Shown here piece after piece: positions 1-5,555 of a stretch of 8,212 nt of DNA. The stretch is taken from NCBI RefSeq assembly GCF_937920075.1, contig NZ_CALETI010000472.1, positions 1-8,212 of the forward strand, in the 5' to 3' direction. Under the pieces are notes generated by a model, which was not told the origin of the DNA, ran no database searches, and worked only from the letters and a program-made list of their open reading frames with translations. The position numbers and the translations under genes are program-made. Origin of the DNA: an uncultured Agitococcus sp. (GTDB taxonomy: Bacteria > Pseudomonadota > Gammaproteobacteria > Pseudomonadales > Moraxellaceae). How positions within the stretch are numbered: position 1 is the stretch's first letter; each line of letters opens with the position of its first letter.

Positions 1-445
1 ACGTTGATTTACCTGAACCCGTTCCACCCACAACTAAAACCAAGCCACGCTTATTCATAATGACTTCTTTTAAGACTTCGGGTAAGCCAAGTTTTTCAAA
101 ATTAGGGATTTCGGCTGCAATAGTACGAATCACCATGCCTACACATTGTTGTTGAACAAAAACATTCACCCGAAATCTTGATACATTAGGCACATTAATC
201 GCAAAATTACACTCCATTTCCTTCGCAAATTCAGCACGTTGCGTATCATTCATAATACTATGTGCTAATTTTTCGGTAATCTCTGGTGTTAATTTTTGAC
301 TCGCTAGAGGTTGCATATCACCATTAATTTTCATACTTGGTGGAAATTCATTAGCAATAAATAAATCTGAGCCGCCTGCTTGATTCATGGCAGTCAGCAA
401 TTTCATCATATACGCACGAGCTTGTTCTTCGGTAAAGGTTGACAT
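1..445 (-). CDS. pilU: PilU-type type IV pilus retraction ATPase, 5' part only (cut by the left window edge)
   Basis: This is the N-terminal 148 residues of a PilT/PilU-family secretion ATPase, the cytoplasmic hexameric motor family that drives type IV pilus retraction in twitching motility and DNA uptake. The segment GGSDLFIA (residues 24-31), PPSMKING (35-42), ECNFAI (78-83), RFRVNVF (90-96) and KRGLVLVVG followed by the Walker A GGTGSGKST (140-148) match PilU better than PilT, whose usual Walker A context is GPTGSGKST. The family is about 380 residues long, so the Walker B, Asp/His boxes and C-terminal domain lie outside the window. The start ATG at 445-443 has no clear Shine-Dalgarno. An internal start at Met13 or Met14 would give an N-terminus nearer the length I recall for Pseudomonas PilU, but it has no Shine-Dalgarno either. 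pilT is not next to it on the sucD side, although pilT and pilU are often adjacent. The subfamily call is fairly firm; the exact start is less so. Confidence 0.88.
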   Translation of the reverse strand, partial: MSTFTEEQARAYMMKLLTAMNQAGGSDLFIANEFPPSMKINGDMQPLASQKLTPEITEKLAHSIMNDTQRAEFAKEMECNFAINVPNVSRFRVNVFVQQQCVGMVIRTIAAEIPNFEKLGLPEVLKEVIMNKRGLVLVVGGTGSGKST

Positions 446-518
446 AATTTTATAGTTTTCAATAAATTTTAAGATGGCTAACTTTAACAAAACATAGTTA
501 AATCGTTTTTTGTTTTTT

Positions 519-532
519 GTGAATCAATTCAC
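519..532. promoter_or_regulatory. 14-bp palindrome upstream of pilU, possible operator
   Basis: The sequence GTGAATCAATTCAC is a perfect inverted repeat with 6-bp arms (519-524 and 527-532) around a 2-bp centre. It lies between the sucD terminator and the pilU start, about 75 bases upstream of the pilU ATG. Its size and position would suit a dimeric regulator, but I do not recognise it as the site of any named regulator. It could also be chance in an AT-rich spacer. I looked for a sigma-70 promoter on the minus strand between 446 and 540 and found no convincing pair of -35 and -10 boxes. Confidence 0.25.
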
Positions 533-544
533 GCTTTCAAAACA

Positions 545-574
545 AAAAGCCATCGTAAAAATACGATGGCTTTT
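545..574 (-). terminator. Rho-independent terminator after sucD
   Basis: A perfect 13-bp stem (545-557 paired with 562-574) surrounds a 4-base loop. In the minus-strand transcript the stem reads AAAAGCCATCGTA, TTTT loop, TACGATGGCTTTT. It is followed by a further T-rich run (TGTTTT), which is the classic intrinsic terminator form. It begins about 25 bases after the sucD stop codon. The symmetric A and T tracts would let it also work on the plus strand, but no plus-strand gene precedes it in the window. It separates the suc operon from pilU. Confidence 0.9.
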
Positions 575-599
575 GATTATGAAGAAGTAATAACTAGGT

Positions 600-1478
600 T
601 TATTTCCAGCCAGTCACTTCAGCAATAGCCTTGCCTAACTCTGCTGGATTAGCAACAGTTTTTACACCAGCGGCTTCTAAGGCTGCAAATTTTTCAGCGG
701 CCGTTCCTTTACCACCAGAAATAATTGCACCCGCATGGCCCATACGCTTACCAGCAGGAGCTGTTACACCCGCAATGTAAGACACAACTGGCTTAGTCAC
801 GTTGGCTTTAATAAATGCAGCAGCTTCTTCTTCGGCAGAGCCACCAATTTCACCAACCATGATAATGGCTTCGGTTTGTGGGTCATTTTGGAATAACGCT
901 AAGGCATCAATAAACGTCATACCTGGAATGGGGTCACCACCAATACCAATACAAGTACTTTGACCAAAACCTAAATCAGTTGTTTGTTTCACTGCTTCAT
1001 AGGTTAATGTACCAGAGCGAGACACAATACCCACTTTACCTGGCAAATGAATATGGCCTGGCATAATACCGATTTTTGATTGACCAGGGGTGATGATACC
1101 AGGACAGTTAGGGCCGATCATACGCACACCACCCTTACGGACGATATATTCTTTTACGTATAACATATCAATGGTTGGTACACCTTCGGTAATACAAACA
1201 ACTAATTTAATGCCCGCATCAACGGCTTCTAAAATTGCATCTTTACATAAAGACGCTGGTACATAAATAACCGTCGCTTCAGCACCTGTCTTTTCAACAG
1301 CTTCAGCCACCGTATCAAATACTGGTAAACCTAAATGGGTTGTACCACCCTTACCTGGTGTTACACCGCCAACCATATTTGTGCCATAAGCAATGGCTTG
1401 TTCGGTATGTAATGTACCTTGAGAACCAGTAATACCTTGGCAAATAACTTTGGTATTTTTATCAATTAAAACGCTCAT
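600..1478 (-). CDS. sucD: Succinyl-CoA synthetase (succinate-CoA ligase), alpha subunit
   Basis: This cytoplasmic subunit forms succinyl-CoA synthetase with SucC and carries the histidine that is phosphorylated while succinyl-CoA is converted to succinate, CoA and ATP or GTP. The 292 residues are close to the 289 of E. coli SucD and align over the whole length. The CoA-binding Rossmann domain is N-terminal (VICQGITGSQGT, residues 11-22, and GGVTPGKGGTTHLG, 37-50). IGPNCPGIITPG (121-132) and VSRSGTLTYE (152-161) are typical. The active-site histidine is His248 in GKRMGHAGAI, equivalent to E. coli His246, and MVGEIGGSAEEEAA (207-220) holds the family's conserved glutamate. The ATG at 1478 has a strong GGAGG six bases upstream and lies 13 bases after sucC, so the pair is cotranscribed and probably translated in balance. 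One residue is inserted near 108-116 relative to E. coli (YVKEYIVRKGG). It is the last gene of the operon. Confidence 0.98.
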   Translation of the reverse strand: MSVLIDKNTKVICQGITGSQGTLHTEQAIAYGTNMVGGVTPGKGGTTHLGLPVFDTVAEAVEKTGAEATVIYVPASLCKDAILEAVDAGIKLVVCITEGVPTIDMLYVKEYIVRKGGVRMIGPNCPGIITPGQSKIGIMPGHIHLPGKVGIVSRSGTLTYEAVKQTTDLGFGQSTCIGIGGDPIPGMTFIDALALFQNDPQTEAIIMVGEIGGSAEEEAAAFIKANVTKPVVSYIAGVTAPAGKRMGHAGAIISGGKGTAAEKFAALEAAGVKTVANPAELGKAIAEVTGWK

Positions 1479-1484
1479 TATCTG

Positions 1485-1489
1485 CCTCC
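1485..1489 (-). promoter_or_regulatory. sucD ribosome binding site
   Basis: GGAGG on the minus strand sits six bases before the sucD ATG, inside the 13-base sucC-sucD gap. It is the strongest Shine-Dalgarno in the window and fixes the sucD start. Confidence 0.85.
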
Positions 1490-1491
1490 AA

Positions 1492-2649
1492 TTACACTTG
1501 TTTAACGACTAATTCGCCAGCTTCATTTAAGGAGGCGGCAGGAATAATATTTAGACCACTTTCACGCAATTTTTGTGCGCCTAATTCTGCGTTGTTGCCT
1601 TCTAAACGAACAACAACAGGCACTTTTACGCCCACTTCTTGCACTGCACCAATAATACCTTCGGCAATCATGTCACAACGCACAATACCACCGAAGATGT
1701 TAACTAATACAGCTTGTACAGCAGAGTCAGATAAGATGATTTTAAAGGCTTCGGTTACACGTTGTTTAGTTGCACCACCACCTACGTCTAAGAAGTTAGC
1801 TGGTTGGCCACCTTTCAATTTAATGATGTCCATAGTAGCCATCGCTAAACCTGCACCATTAACCATACAGCCAATGTTACCTTCTAAAGCAACATAGTTG
1901 AGTTCCCATTCAGCGGCACGACGTTCACGGTCATCAGACTGACTTGGGTCGTCCATAGCTTTTAATTTTGGATGACGATATAAGGCGTTAGAGTCAATAA
2001 CGATTTTCGCATCTAAACAATGTAAGTTACCTTCTGTTGTGACAACTAAAGGATTTACTTCAATCATTGCCAAATCGCATTCAACAAACATTTTGGCCAA
2101 ACCCAAATAGATTTTGACAAATTGTTTGGTTTGAGTGGCATTTAAGCCCAATTTACCAGCAACTTCACGACCTTGATAAGCTTGTGCACCAATCAATGGA
2201 TCAATGGTTACTTTGAAGATTTTCTCTGGTGTTTCATGAGCAACTTTCTCAATTTCAACACCACCTTCTGTTGAAGCCATAAAAACAATGCTACGGCTTG
2301 CACGATCAACAACAGCACCTAAATACAACTCTTTAGCGATATCAGTACAAGTTTCAACCAAAATCTTGCTAACAGGTTGACCTTTGCTGTCTGTTTGATA
2401 GGTCACTAAATTTGTACCTAATTTTTCACGGGCGAATTGTTCAACTTCGTCTAAGGTTTTGACGAGCTTTACACCACCAGCTTTACCACGGCCACCAGCA
2501 TGAACTTGAGCTTTAACAACCCAAACATCACCACCGATTTGTTCAGCAGCTTGACGGGCTTCTTCTGGCGTGGATGCGGCAAACCCTTTTGATACAGGTA
2601 AACCGTATTCAGCAAACAACTGTTTGCCTTGGTATTCATGTAAATTCAT
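1492..2649 (-). CDS. sucC: Succinyl-CoA synthetase (ADP-forming type), beta subunit
   Basis: This is the nucleotide-binding and succinate-binding subunit of succinyl-CoA synthetase, which acts with SucD in the cytoplasm in the substrate-level phosphorylation step of the TCA cycle. The 385 residues match the family length (388 in E. coli). An ATP-grasp domain occupies roughly 1-235: MNLHEYQGKQLF at the start, Lys46 and the glycine-rich AGGRGKAGGV (51-60) for nucleotide binding, and the Mg ligands Asn199 (MIEVNPLV) and Asp213 by analogy with E. coli. The C-terminal flavodoxin-like ligase domain includes GNIGCMVNGAGLAM (257-270), FLDVGGGATKQ (286-296) and NIFGGIVRCD (317-326). The start at 2649 is supported by GGTGA four bases upstream and by alignment of the first residues with E. 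coli. Nucleotide preference (ATP or GTP) cannot be read with confidence. It follows lpd after an unusually long, structured 171-base gap. Confidence 0.98.
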   Translation of the reverse strand: MNLHEYQGKQLFAEYGLPVSKGFAASTPEEARQAAEQIGGDVWVVKAQVHAGGRGKAGGVKLVKTLDEVEQFAREKLGTNLVTYQTDSKGQPVSKILVETCTDIAKELYLGAVVDRASRSIVFMASTEGGVEIEKVAHETPEKIFKVTIDPLIGAQAYQGREVAGKLGLNATQTKQFVKIYLGLAKMFVECDLAMIEVNPLVVTTEGNLHCLDAKIVIDSNALYRHPKLKAMDDPSQSDDRERRAAEWELNYVALEGNIGCMVNGAGLAMATMDIIKLKGGQPANFLDVGGGATKQRVTEAFKIILSDSAVQAVLVNIFGGIVRCDMIAEGIIGAVQEVGVKVPVVVRLEGNNAELGAQKLRESGLNIIPAASLNEAGELVVKQV

Positions 2650-2653
2650 TCTT

Positions 2654-2660
2654 TCACCCT
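2654..2660 (-). promoter_or_regulatory. sucC ribosome binding site
   Basis: The minus strand reads AGGGTGA with four bases to the ATG. The GGTGA part pairs with the 3' part of the anti-Shine-Dalgarno. It lies about a dozen bases downstream of the 2673-2698 inverted repeat, so that hairpin would leave the site exposed. Confidence 0.65.
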
Positions 2661-2672
2661 GTTAATTTGCTC

Positions 2673-2698
2673 AGGACTTAAACAACAAACTAAGTCCT
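2673..2698 (-). other. Perfect 8-bp inverted repeat in the sucC leader
   Basis: AGGACTTA (2673-2680) and TAAGTCCT (2691-2698) form a perfect 8-bp stem with a 10-base AC-rich loop. It lies 12 bases before the sucC Shine-Dalgarno on the minus strand. It has no following U-run, so it is not an intrinsic terminator. A role as an mRNA processing or stabilising hairpin, or as a protein site, is possible but unproven. Confidence 0.4.
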
Positions 2699-2706
2699 AT
2701 GGTTAA

Positions 2707-2721
2707 GAGCAGCTTATGCTC
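2707..2721 (-). other. Short inverted repeat in the lpd-sucC spacer
   Basis: GAGCA (2707-2711) and TGCTC (2717-2721) form a 5-bp stem with a 5-base loop. It is small enough to be chance. It is recorded because it stands between two stronger hairpins in the same 171-base spacer. Confidence 0.2.
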
Positions 2722-2763
2722 ATGACGCTTGTTTATCCGCTGTTAACGGAATACTAATTTAGG

Positions 2764-2809
2764 TTATCCTCACACTAAATTTTCTTTTAAAGAGTTTAGG
2801 TGAGGATAA
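2764..2809 (-). other. Large hairpin just after the lpd stop codon
   Basis: TTATCCTCACACTAAA (2764-2779) pairs with TTTAGGTGAGGATAA (2795-2809) over 15 bp with a single bulged A at 2772 or 2774. The 15-base interior can partly pair further (CTTT with AAAG). It begins 11 bases after the lpd stop in the transcript. No U-run follows it, so readthrough into sucC is expected. It could mark an RNA processing point, protect the 3' end of the sucAB-lpd message, or be a dispersed palindromic repeat. The CCTCACCTAA-like core resembles the hairpin on the other side of lpd. Confidence 0.5.
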
Positions 2810-2820
2810 AATCAAAACAA

Positions 2821-4257
2821 TTATTTACGCTTACGCTGAATTGCATGAATCGCTCTGCCATCAACAGATAAAGCGGCTTCATGTACGGCTTCAGACAATG
2901 TAGGATGCGCAAAAGTCATTAATTGCAAATCTTCGATGCTTGCAGCAAACTCTAAAGCGATCATGCCTTGATGCACCATATCACCTGCATTTGAACCAAT
3001 GACAGCCATTCCTAACAAACGGTCTGTTTTAGCATCAGCAACAAAACGTACCAAACCTTGTGCATCATTGGCAGCTAACGCACGACCATTCACTTGGAAT
3101 GGGAATTGACCAGTTTTTACTTCAATGCCTGCAGCAACGGCTTGTTCTTCGGTTTTGCCAACCCACGCAATCTCTGGATGGGTATAAATGACGCCAATGA
3201 TTGTGTCGTAGTTAATCTGTGCATAATGACCTGCAATTAATTCTGCAACCATCACGCCCTCTTCCATGGCTTTATGAGCCAACATTGGGCCACGGACTAA
3301 GTCACCAATCGCATAAACGCCTTCTACATTAGTACGGCATTGTTTATCTACGATGACAAAACCACGCTCATCTTGGCTAACACCACTGTTTGCATCTAAT
3401 AAGGCTTGAGCATACGGCTTACGACCAACAGCTACAATTAACTTATCAAACTCAGCAGTTTTCTCACCTTCTTTGTCTTGATAAGTCACTGTGACAACAC
3501 CGTTGTTAATTTGTGAGCCAGTGACTTTAGCACCTAAACGAATCTCTAAACCTTGTTTAGTTAAGATTTTTTGTGCTTCTTTAGATACTAATTTATCTAG
3601 CATTGGCAAGAATGAGTCTAAGGCTTCTAAAACAACCACTTCAGAACCTAAACGACTCCATACAGAGCCTAACTCTAAACCAATAACCCCTGCACCAATC
3701 ACGCCTAAACGCTTAGGTACTTCACTAAAAGCTAATGCACCTGTTGAGTCAACAATAATGTCTTCTGTTAACGGAGCAACTGGAATATTAATCGGTGCTG
3801 AACCTGCCGCCAAAATCACTGCTTTAGTGGCTTGAATGGTGTCGGTTGCGCCATCATGAGCCACAAACTGTACTTGTTTGTTTGCTAATAATGTACCTGT
3901 ACCTTGTAGCCACACAATGCCATTGCCTTTTAATAATTGGGCAACACCACCCGTTAATTGACTAACCACAGCATCTTTACGACTTTGCATTTGGGCAATA
4001 TCAATGCTGACATCACCAACAGTAATGCCATGCACCGCTAAACCTTCTTTAGCATCATGATAACGATGAGAAGAATCTAATAATGCTTTAGAAGGAATAC
4101 AACCTACGTTTAAGCATGTACCACCTAAACTTGGTTTGCCATTATGAATACGCTTTTCGATACAAGCGACTTTTAAACCTAATTGAGCAGCACGAATAGC
4201 GGCTTCATAACCACCTGGCCCACCACCAATGACAACAACATCAAATTCTTGGGACAT
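2821..4257 (-). CDS. lpd: Dihydrolipoyl dehydrogenase (E3 of the 2-oxoglutarate dehydrogenase complex)
   Basis: This flavoprotein reoxidises the dihydrolipoyl group on SucB and passes electrons through FAD to NAD+. From the chosen start it has 478 residues, the usual length for Pseudomonas and Acinetobacter homologues. The FAD-binding GGGPGG is at 11-16 and the redox-active disulfide is Cys48-Cys53 in GGTCLNVGCIPSK. The NAD-binding GAGVIG is at 188-193 and the second FAD motif VYAIGD at 314-319. The catalytic pair His451 and Glu456 lies in HPTLSEAVHE in the dimerisation domain, and the protein ends in basic QRKRK. I place the start at 4257 (MSQEFDVVVIGG), where homologues begin, with GAGGA eight bases upstream. 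An in-frame ATG at 4278 would add MLLRILK and also has a purine-rich stretch upstream, so it cannot be excluded. Its place between sucB and sucC suggests dedication to the 2-oxoglutarate complex, though sharing with pyruvate dehydrogenase or glycine cleavage is possible. Confidence 0.97.
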   Translation of the reverse strand: MSQEFDVVVIGGGPGGYEAAIRAAQLGLKVACIEKRIHNGKPSLGGTCLNVGCIPSKALLDSSHRYHDAKEGLAVHGITVGDVSIDIAQMQSRKDAVVSQLTGGVAQLLKGNGIVWLQGTGTLLANKQVQFVAHDGATDTIQATKAVILAAGSAPINIPVAPLTEDIIVDSTGALAFSEVPKRLGVIGAGVIGLELGSVWSRLGSEVVVLEALDSFLPMLDKLVSKEAQKILTKQGLEIRLGAKVTGSQINNGVVTVTYQDKEGEKTAEFDKLIVAVGRKPYAQALLDANSGVSQDERGFVIVDKQCRTNVEGVYAIGDLVRGPMLAHKAMEEGVMVAELIAGHYAQINYDTIIGVIYTHPEIAWVGKTEEQAVAAGIEVKTGQFPFQVNGRALAANDAQGLVRFVADAKTDRLLGMAVIGSNAGDMVHQGMIALEFAASIEDLQLMTFAHPTLSEAVHEAALSVDGRAIHAIQRKRK

Positions 4258-4265
4258 CTTTAAAA

Positions 4266-4270
4266 TCCTC
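4266..4270 (-). promoter_or_regulatory. lpd ribosome binding site deciding the start at 4257
   Basis: The minus strand reads GAGGA with eight bases to the ATG at 4257. This site and the family N-terminus both favour 4257 over the upstream in-frame ATG at 4278. Confidence 0.7.
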
Positions 4271-4282
4271 AATAACATTCAT

Positions 4283-4311
4283 ATTCCCTCCCCTAATTTA
4301 GAGAAGGGAAT
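4283..4311 (-). other. Intercistronic hairpin between sucB and lpd
   Basis: In the transcript ATTCCCTTCTC pairs with GGGGAGGGAAT around TAAATTA, giving 11 bp with two G-U wobbles; the pairing can be drawn up to 14 bp. On the opposite strand the two wobbles become A-C mismatches, so the fold is better in the lpd-sense RNA. The right arm contains GGGAGG, a Shine-Dalgarno-like sequence just before ATGs at 4282 and 4278, which the hairpin would hide. There is no U-run after it, so it is not an intrinsic terminator. Confidence 0.5.
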
Positions 4312-4321
4312 TTTCAATATC

Positions 4322-5533
4322 TTATAAATCTAATAACAATAATGCTGGATCTTCGATTAAATCCTTGATTGTTACTAAGAAGCTTACGGCTTCTTTACCA
4401 TCAATCAAACGATGATCATAAGACATTGCCAAGTACATCATCGGTAAAATTACCACTTGGCCATTAACTGCCATTGGACGCTCTTGGATTTTGTGCATAC
4501 CCAAAATAGCTGTTTGTGGTGGATTTAATAAGGGTGTGGACATTAATGAACCAAATACACCACCATTAGAAATGGTGAATGTACCACCCGTAATATCTTC
4601 AAGACCTAATTTGCCATCTTTTGCTTTTTTGCCGTAATCTAAAATGTTCTTTTCGATTTCGGCTAAGTTCATGCGTTCAGCATCACGAACAATAGGTACA
4701 ACCAAACCACGGTCAGAAGATACTGCAACACCCACATCATGGTAACCATGATAAACGATGTCGTTACCATCAATAGAAGCATTGACAGCTGGGAAGCGTT
4801 TTAAGGCTTCAACGGCGGCTTTAACAAAGAACGACATAAAGCCCAAACGAACGCCATGACGTTTTTCAAAACGTTCGCCATAGGCTTTACGCATGTCCAT
4901 AATTGGCTTCATGTTAACTTCGTTAAACGTGGTCAACATTGCTGTGTTTTGGGAAGCTTGTAATAAACGCTCAGCAACTTTGGCACGTAAACGAGTCATT
5001 GGCACACGTTTTTCTACGCGCTCACCAACCGCTAAACTTAATGGAGCGGCGGCTGGCGCAGCAGCAGGTGCTGGTGCAGCGGCTGGCGTTGTTAAATGAT
5101 TCACTACATCTTGTTTAGTGATGCGGCCACCACGACCTGTACCAGAAATTTGACCTGCATCCAACTGATTTTCGGCCACTGCTTTGCGAACAGCAGGAGC
5201 TAAATCTGCACTTGCACTCGCCGCAACGGTTGCCGCTAAACTAGGCGCTGGTTCAGCAACAGGTGCGGAGCTAGCTGGTAAAGTTAAACCTGCTGTGCCT
5301 GTTTCAAAAATAGCTAAAGTTTCTAAACTTAAGACAGACTCACCTTCTGCTTTAACGATTTGTGCCAAAACACCATCCGCAGGGGCAACTACTTCTAACA
5401 CAACTTTATCAGTTTCGATATCTGCTAAAACTTCATCACGATTGACTTTGTCGCCCACTTTTTTGTGCCAAGCAGCAACTGTGCCATCAGCAACGGACTC
5501 TGGGAACTGGGGAGCTTTAATTTCGATAGCCAT
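4322..5533 (-). CDS. sucB: Dihydrolipoyllysine-residue succinyltransferase (E2 of the 2-oxoglutarate dehydrogenase complex)
   Basis: This is the structural core of the 2-oxoglutarate dehydrogenase complex. It takes the succinyl group from SucA on a swinging lipoyl arm and transfers it to CoA. The 403 residues match the family (405 in E. coli). One lipoyl domain spans about 1-78 with the lipoylated Lys43 in DIETDKV. A linker follows, then the peripheral-subunit-binding domain at about 111-148 (LAPAVRKAVAEN to TKQDVVNHL). An Ala-Pro linker at 150-164 leads to the catalytic domain from about 172 to the end. The active site is His374 and Asp378 in SYDHRLIDGKEA, as in the acyltransferase family. 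A single lipoyl domain and the catalytic sequence fit SucB better than the pyruvate dehydrogenase E2. The start at 5533 has AAGGA eight bases upstream. It follows sucA by 22 bases and is cotranscribed with it. Confidence 0.98.
   Translation of the reverse strand: MAIEIKAPQFPESVADGTVAAWHKKVGDKVNRDEVLADIETDKVVLEVVAPADGVLAQIVKAEGESVLSLETLAIFETGTAGLTLPASSAPVAEPAPSLAATVAASASADLAPAVRKAVAENQLDAGQISGTGRGGRITKQDVVNHLTTPAAAPAPAAAPAAAPLSLAVGERVEKRVPMTRLRAKVAERLLQASQNTAMLTTFNEVNMKPIMDMRKAYGERFEKRHGVRLGFMSFFVKAAVEALKRFPAVNASIDGNDIVYHGYHDVGVAVSSDRGLVVPIVRDAERMNLAEIEKNILDYGKKAKDGKLGLEDITGGTFTISNGGVFGSLMSTPLLNPPQTAILGMHKIQERPMAVNGQVVILPMMYLAMSYDHRLIDGKEAVSFLVTIKDLIEDPALLLLDL
5042..5086 (-). repeat. Low-complexity Ala-Pro linker coding segment in sucB
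   Basis: These 15 codons encode an alternating Ala and Pro stretch (residues 150-164) built from GCTGGC- and GCAGCAGGTGC-like units. The segment is GC-richer than its surroundings. Such linkers give the lipoyl and binding domains mobility in E2 proteins, and their length commonly varies between relatives through repeat slippage. Confidence 0.7.
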
Positions 5534-5541
5534 ACGAGTAA

Positions 5542-5546
5542 TCCTT
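5542..5546 (-). promoter_or_regulatory. sucB ribosome binding site
   Basis: The minus strand reads AAGGA in the 22-base sucA-sucB gap, eight bases before the sucB ATG. It supports the start at 5533. Confidence 0.75.
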
Positions 5547-5555
5547 CTTTATTAA

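Noticed and set aside
1592..1897. Open plus-strand frame of 101 codons opposite sucC
   Set aside because: It is antisense to a fully convincing sucC, has no recognisable domain, and has a shadow-frame composition rich in Thr, Pro, Ala and Ser.
2764..2809. Hairpin after lpd considered as an intrinsic terminator
   Set aside because: The sequence after the stem in the minus-strand transcript is CCTAAATTAG, with no U-run, and sucC clearly belongs to the same operon.
3491..3835. Open plus-strand frame of 114 codons opposite lpd
   Set aside because: It is an antisense shadow of conserved lpd codons, with no Shine-Dalgarno of note and no family resemblance.
4241..4282. 13-codon frame overlapping the lpd start as a gene
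   Set aside because: It is too short to judge and has no recognisable content; it is kept only as part of a finding about lpd initiation.
5042..5086. GC-rich repeat in sucB as a tandem repeat or foreign insertion
   Set aside because: It encodes the ordinary Ala-Pro linker of an E2 protein in frame and is expected there.
5184..5555. Open plus-strand frame of 123 codons opposite the sucB N-terminus
   Set aside because: It mirrors the Ala- and Pro-rich linker and lipoyl domain of sucB; its Ala, Ser and Thr bias comes from that low complexity.
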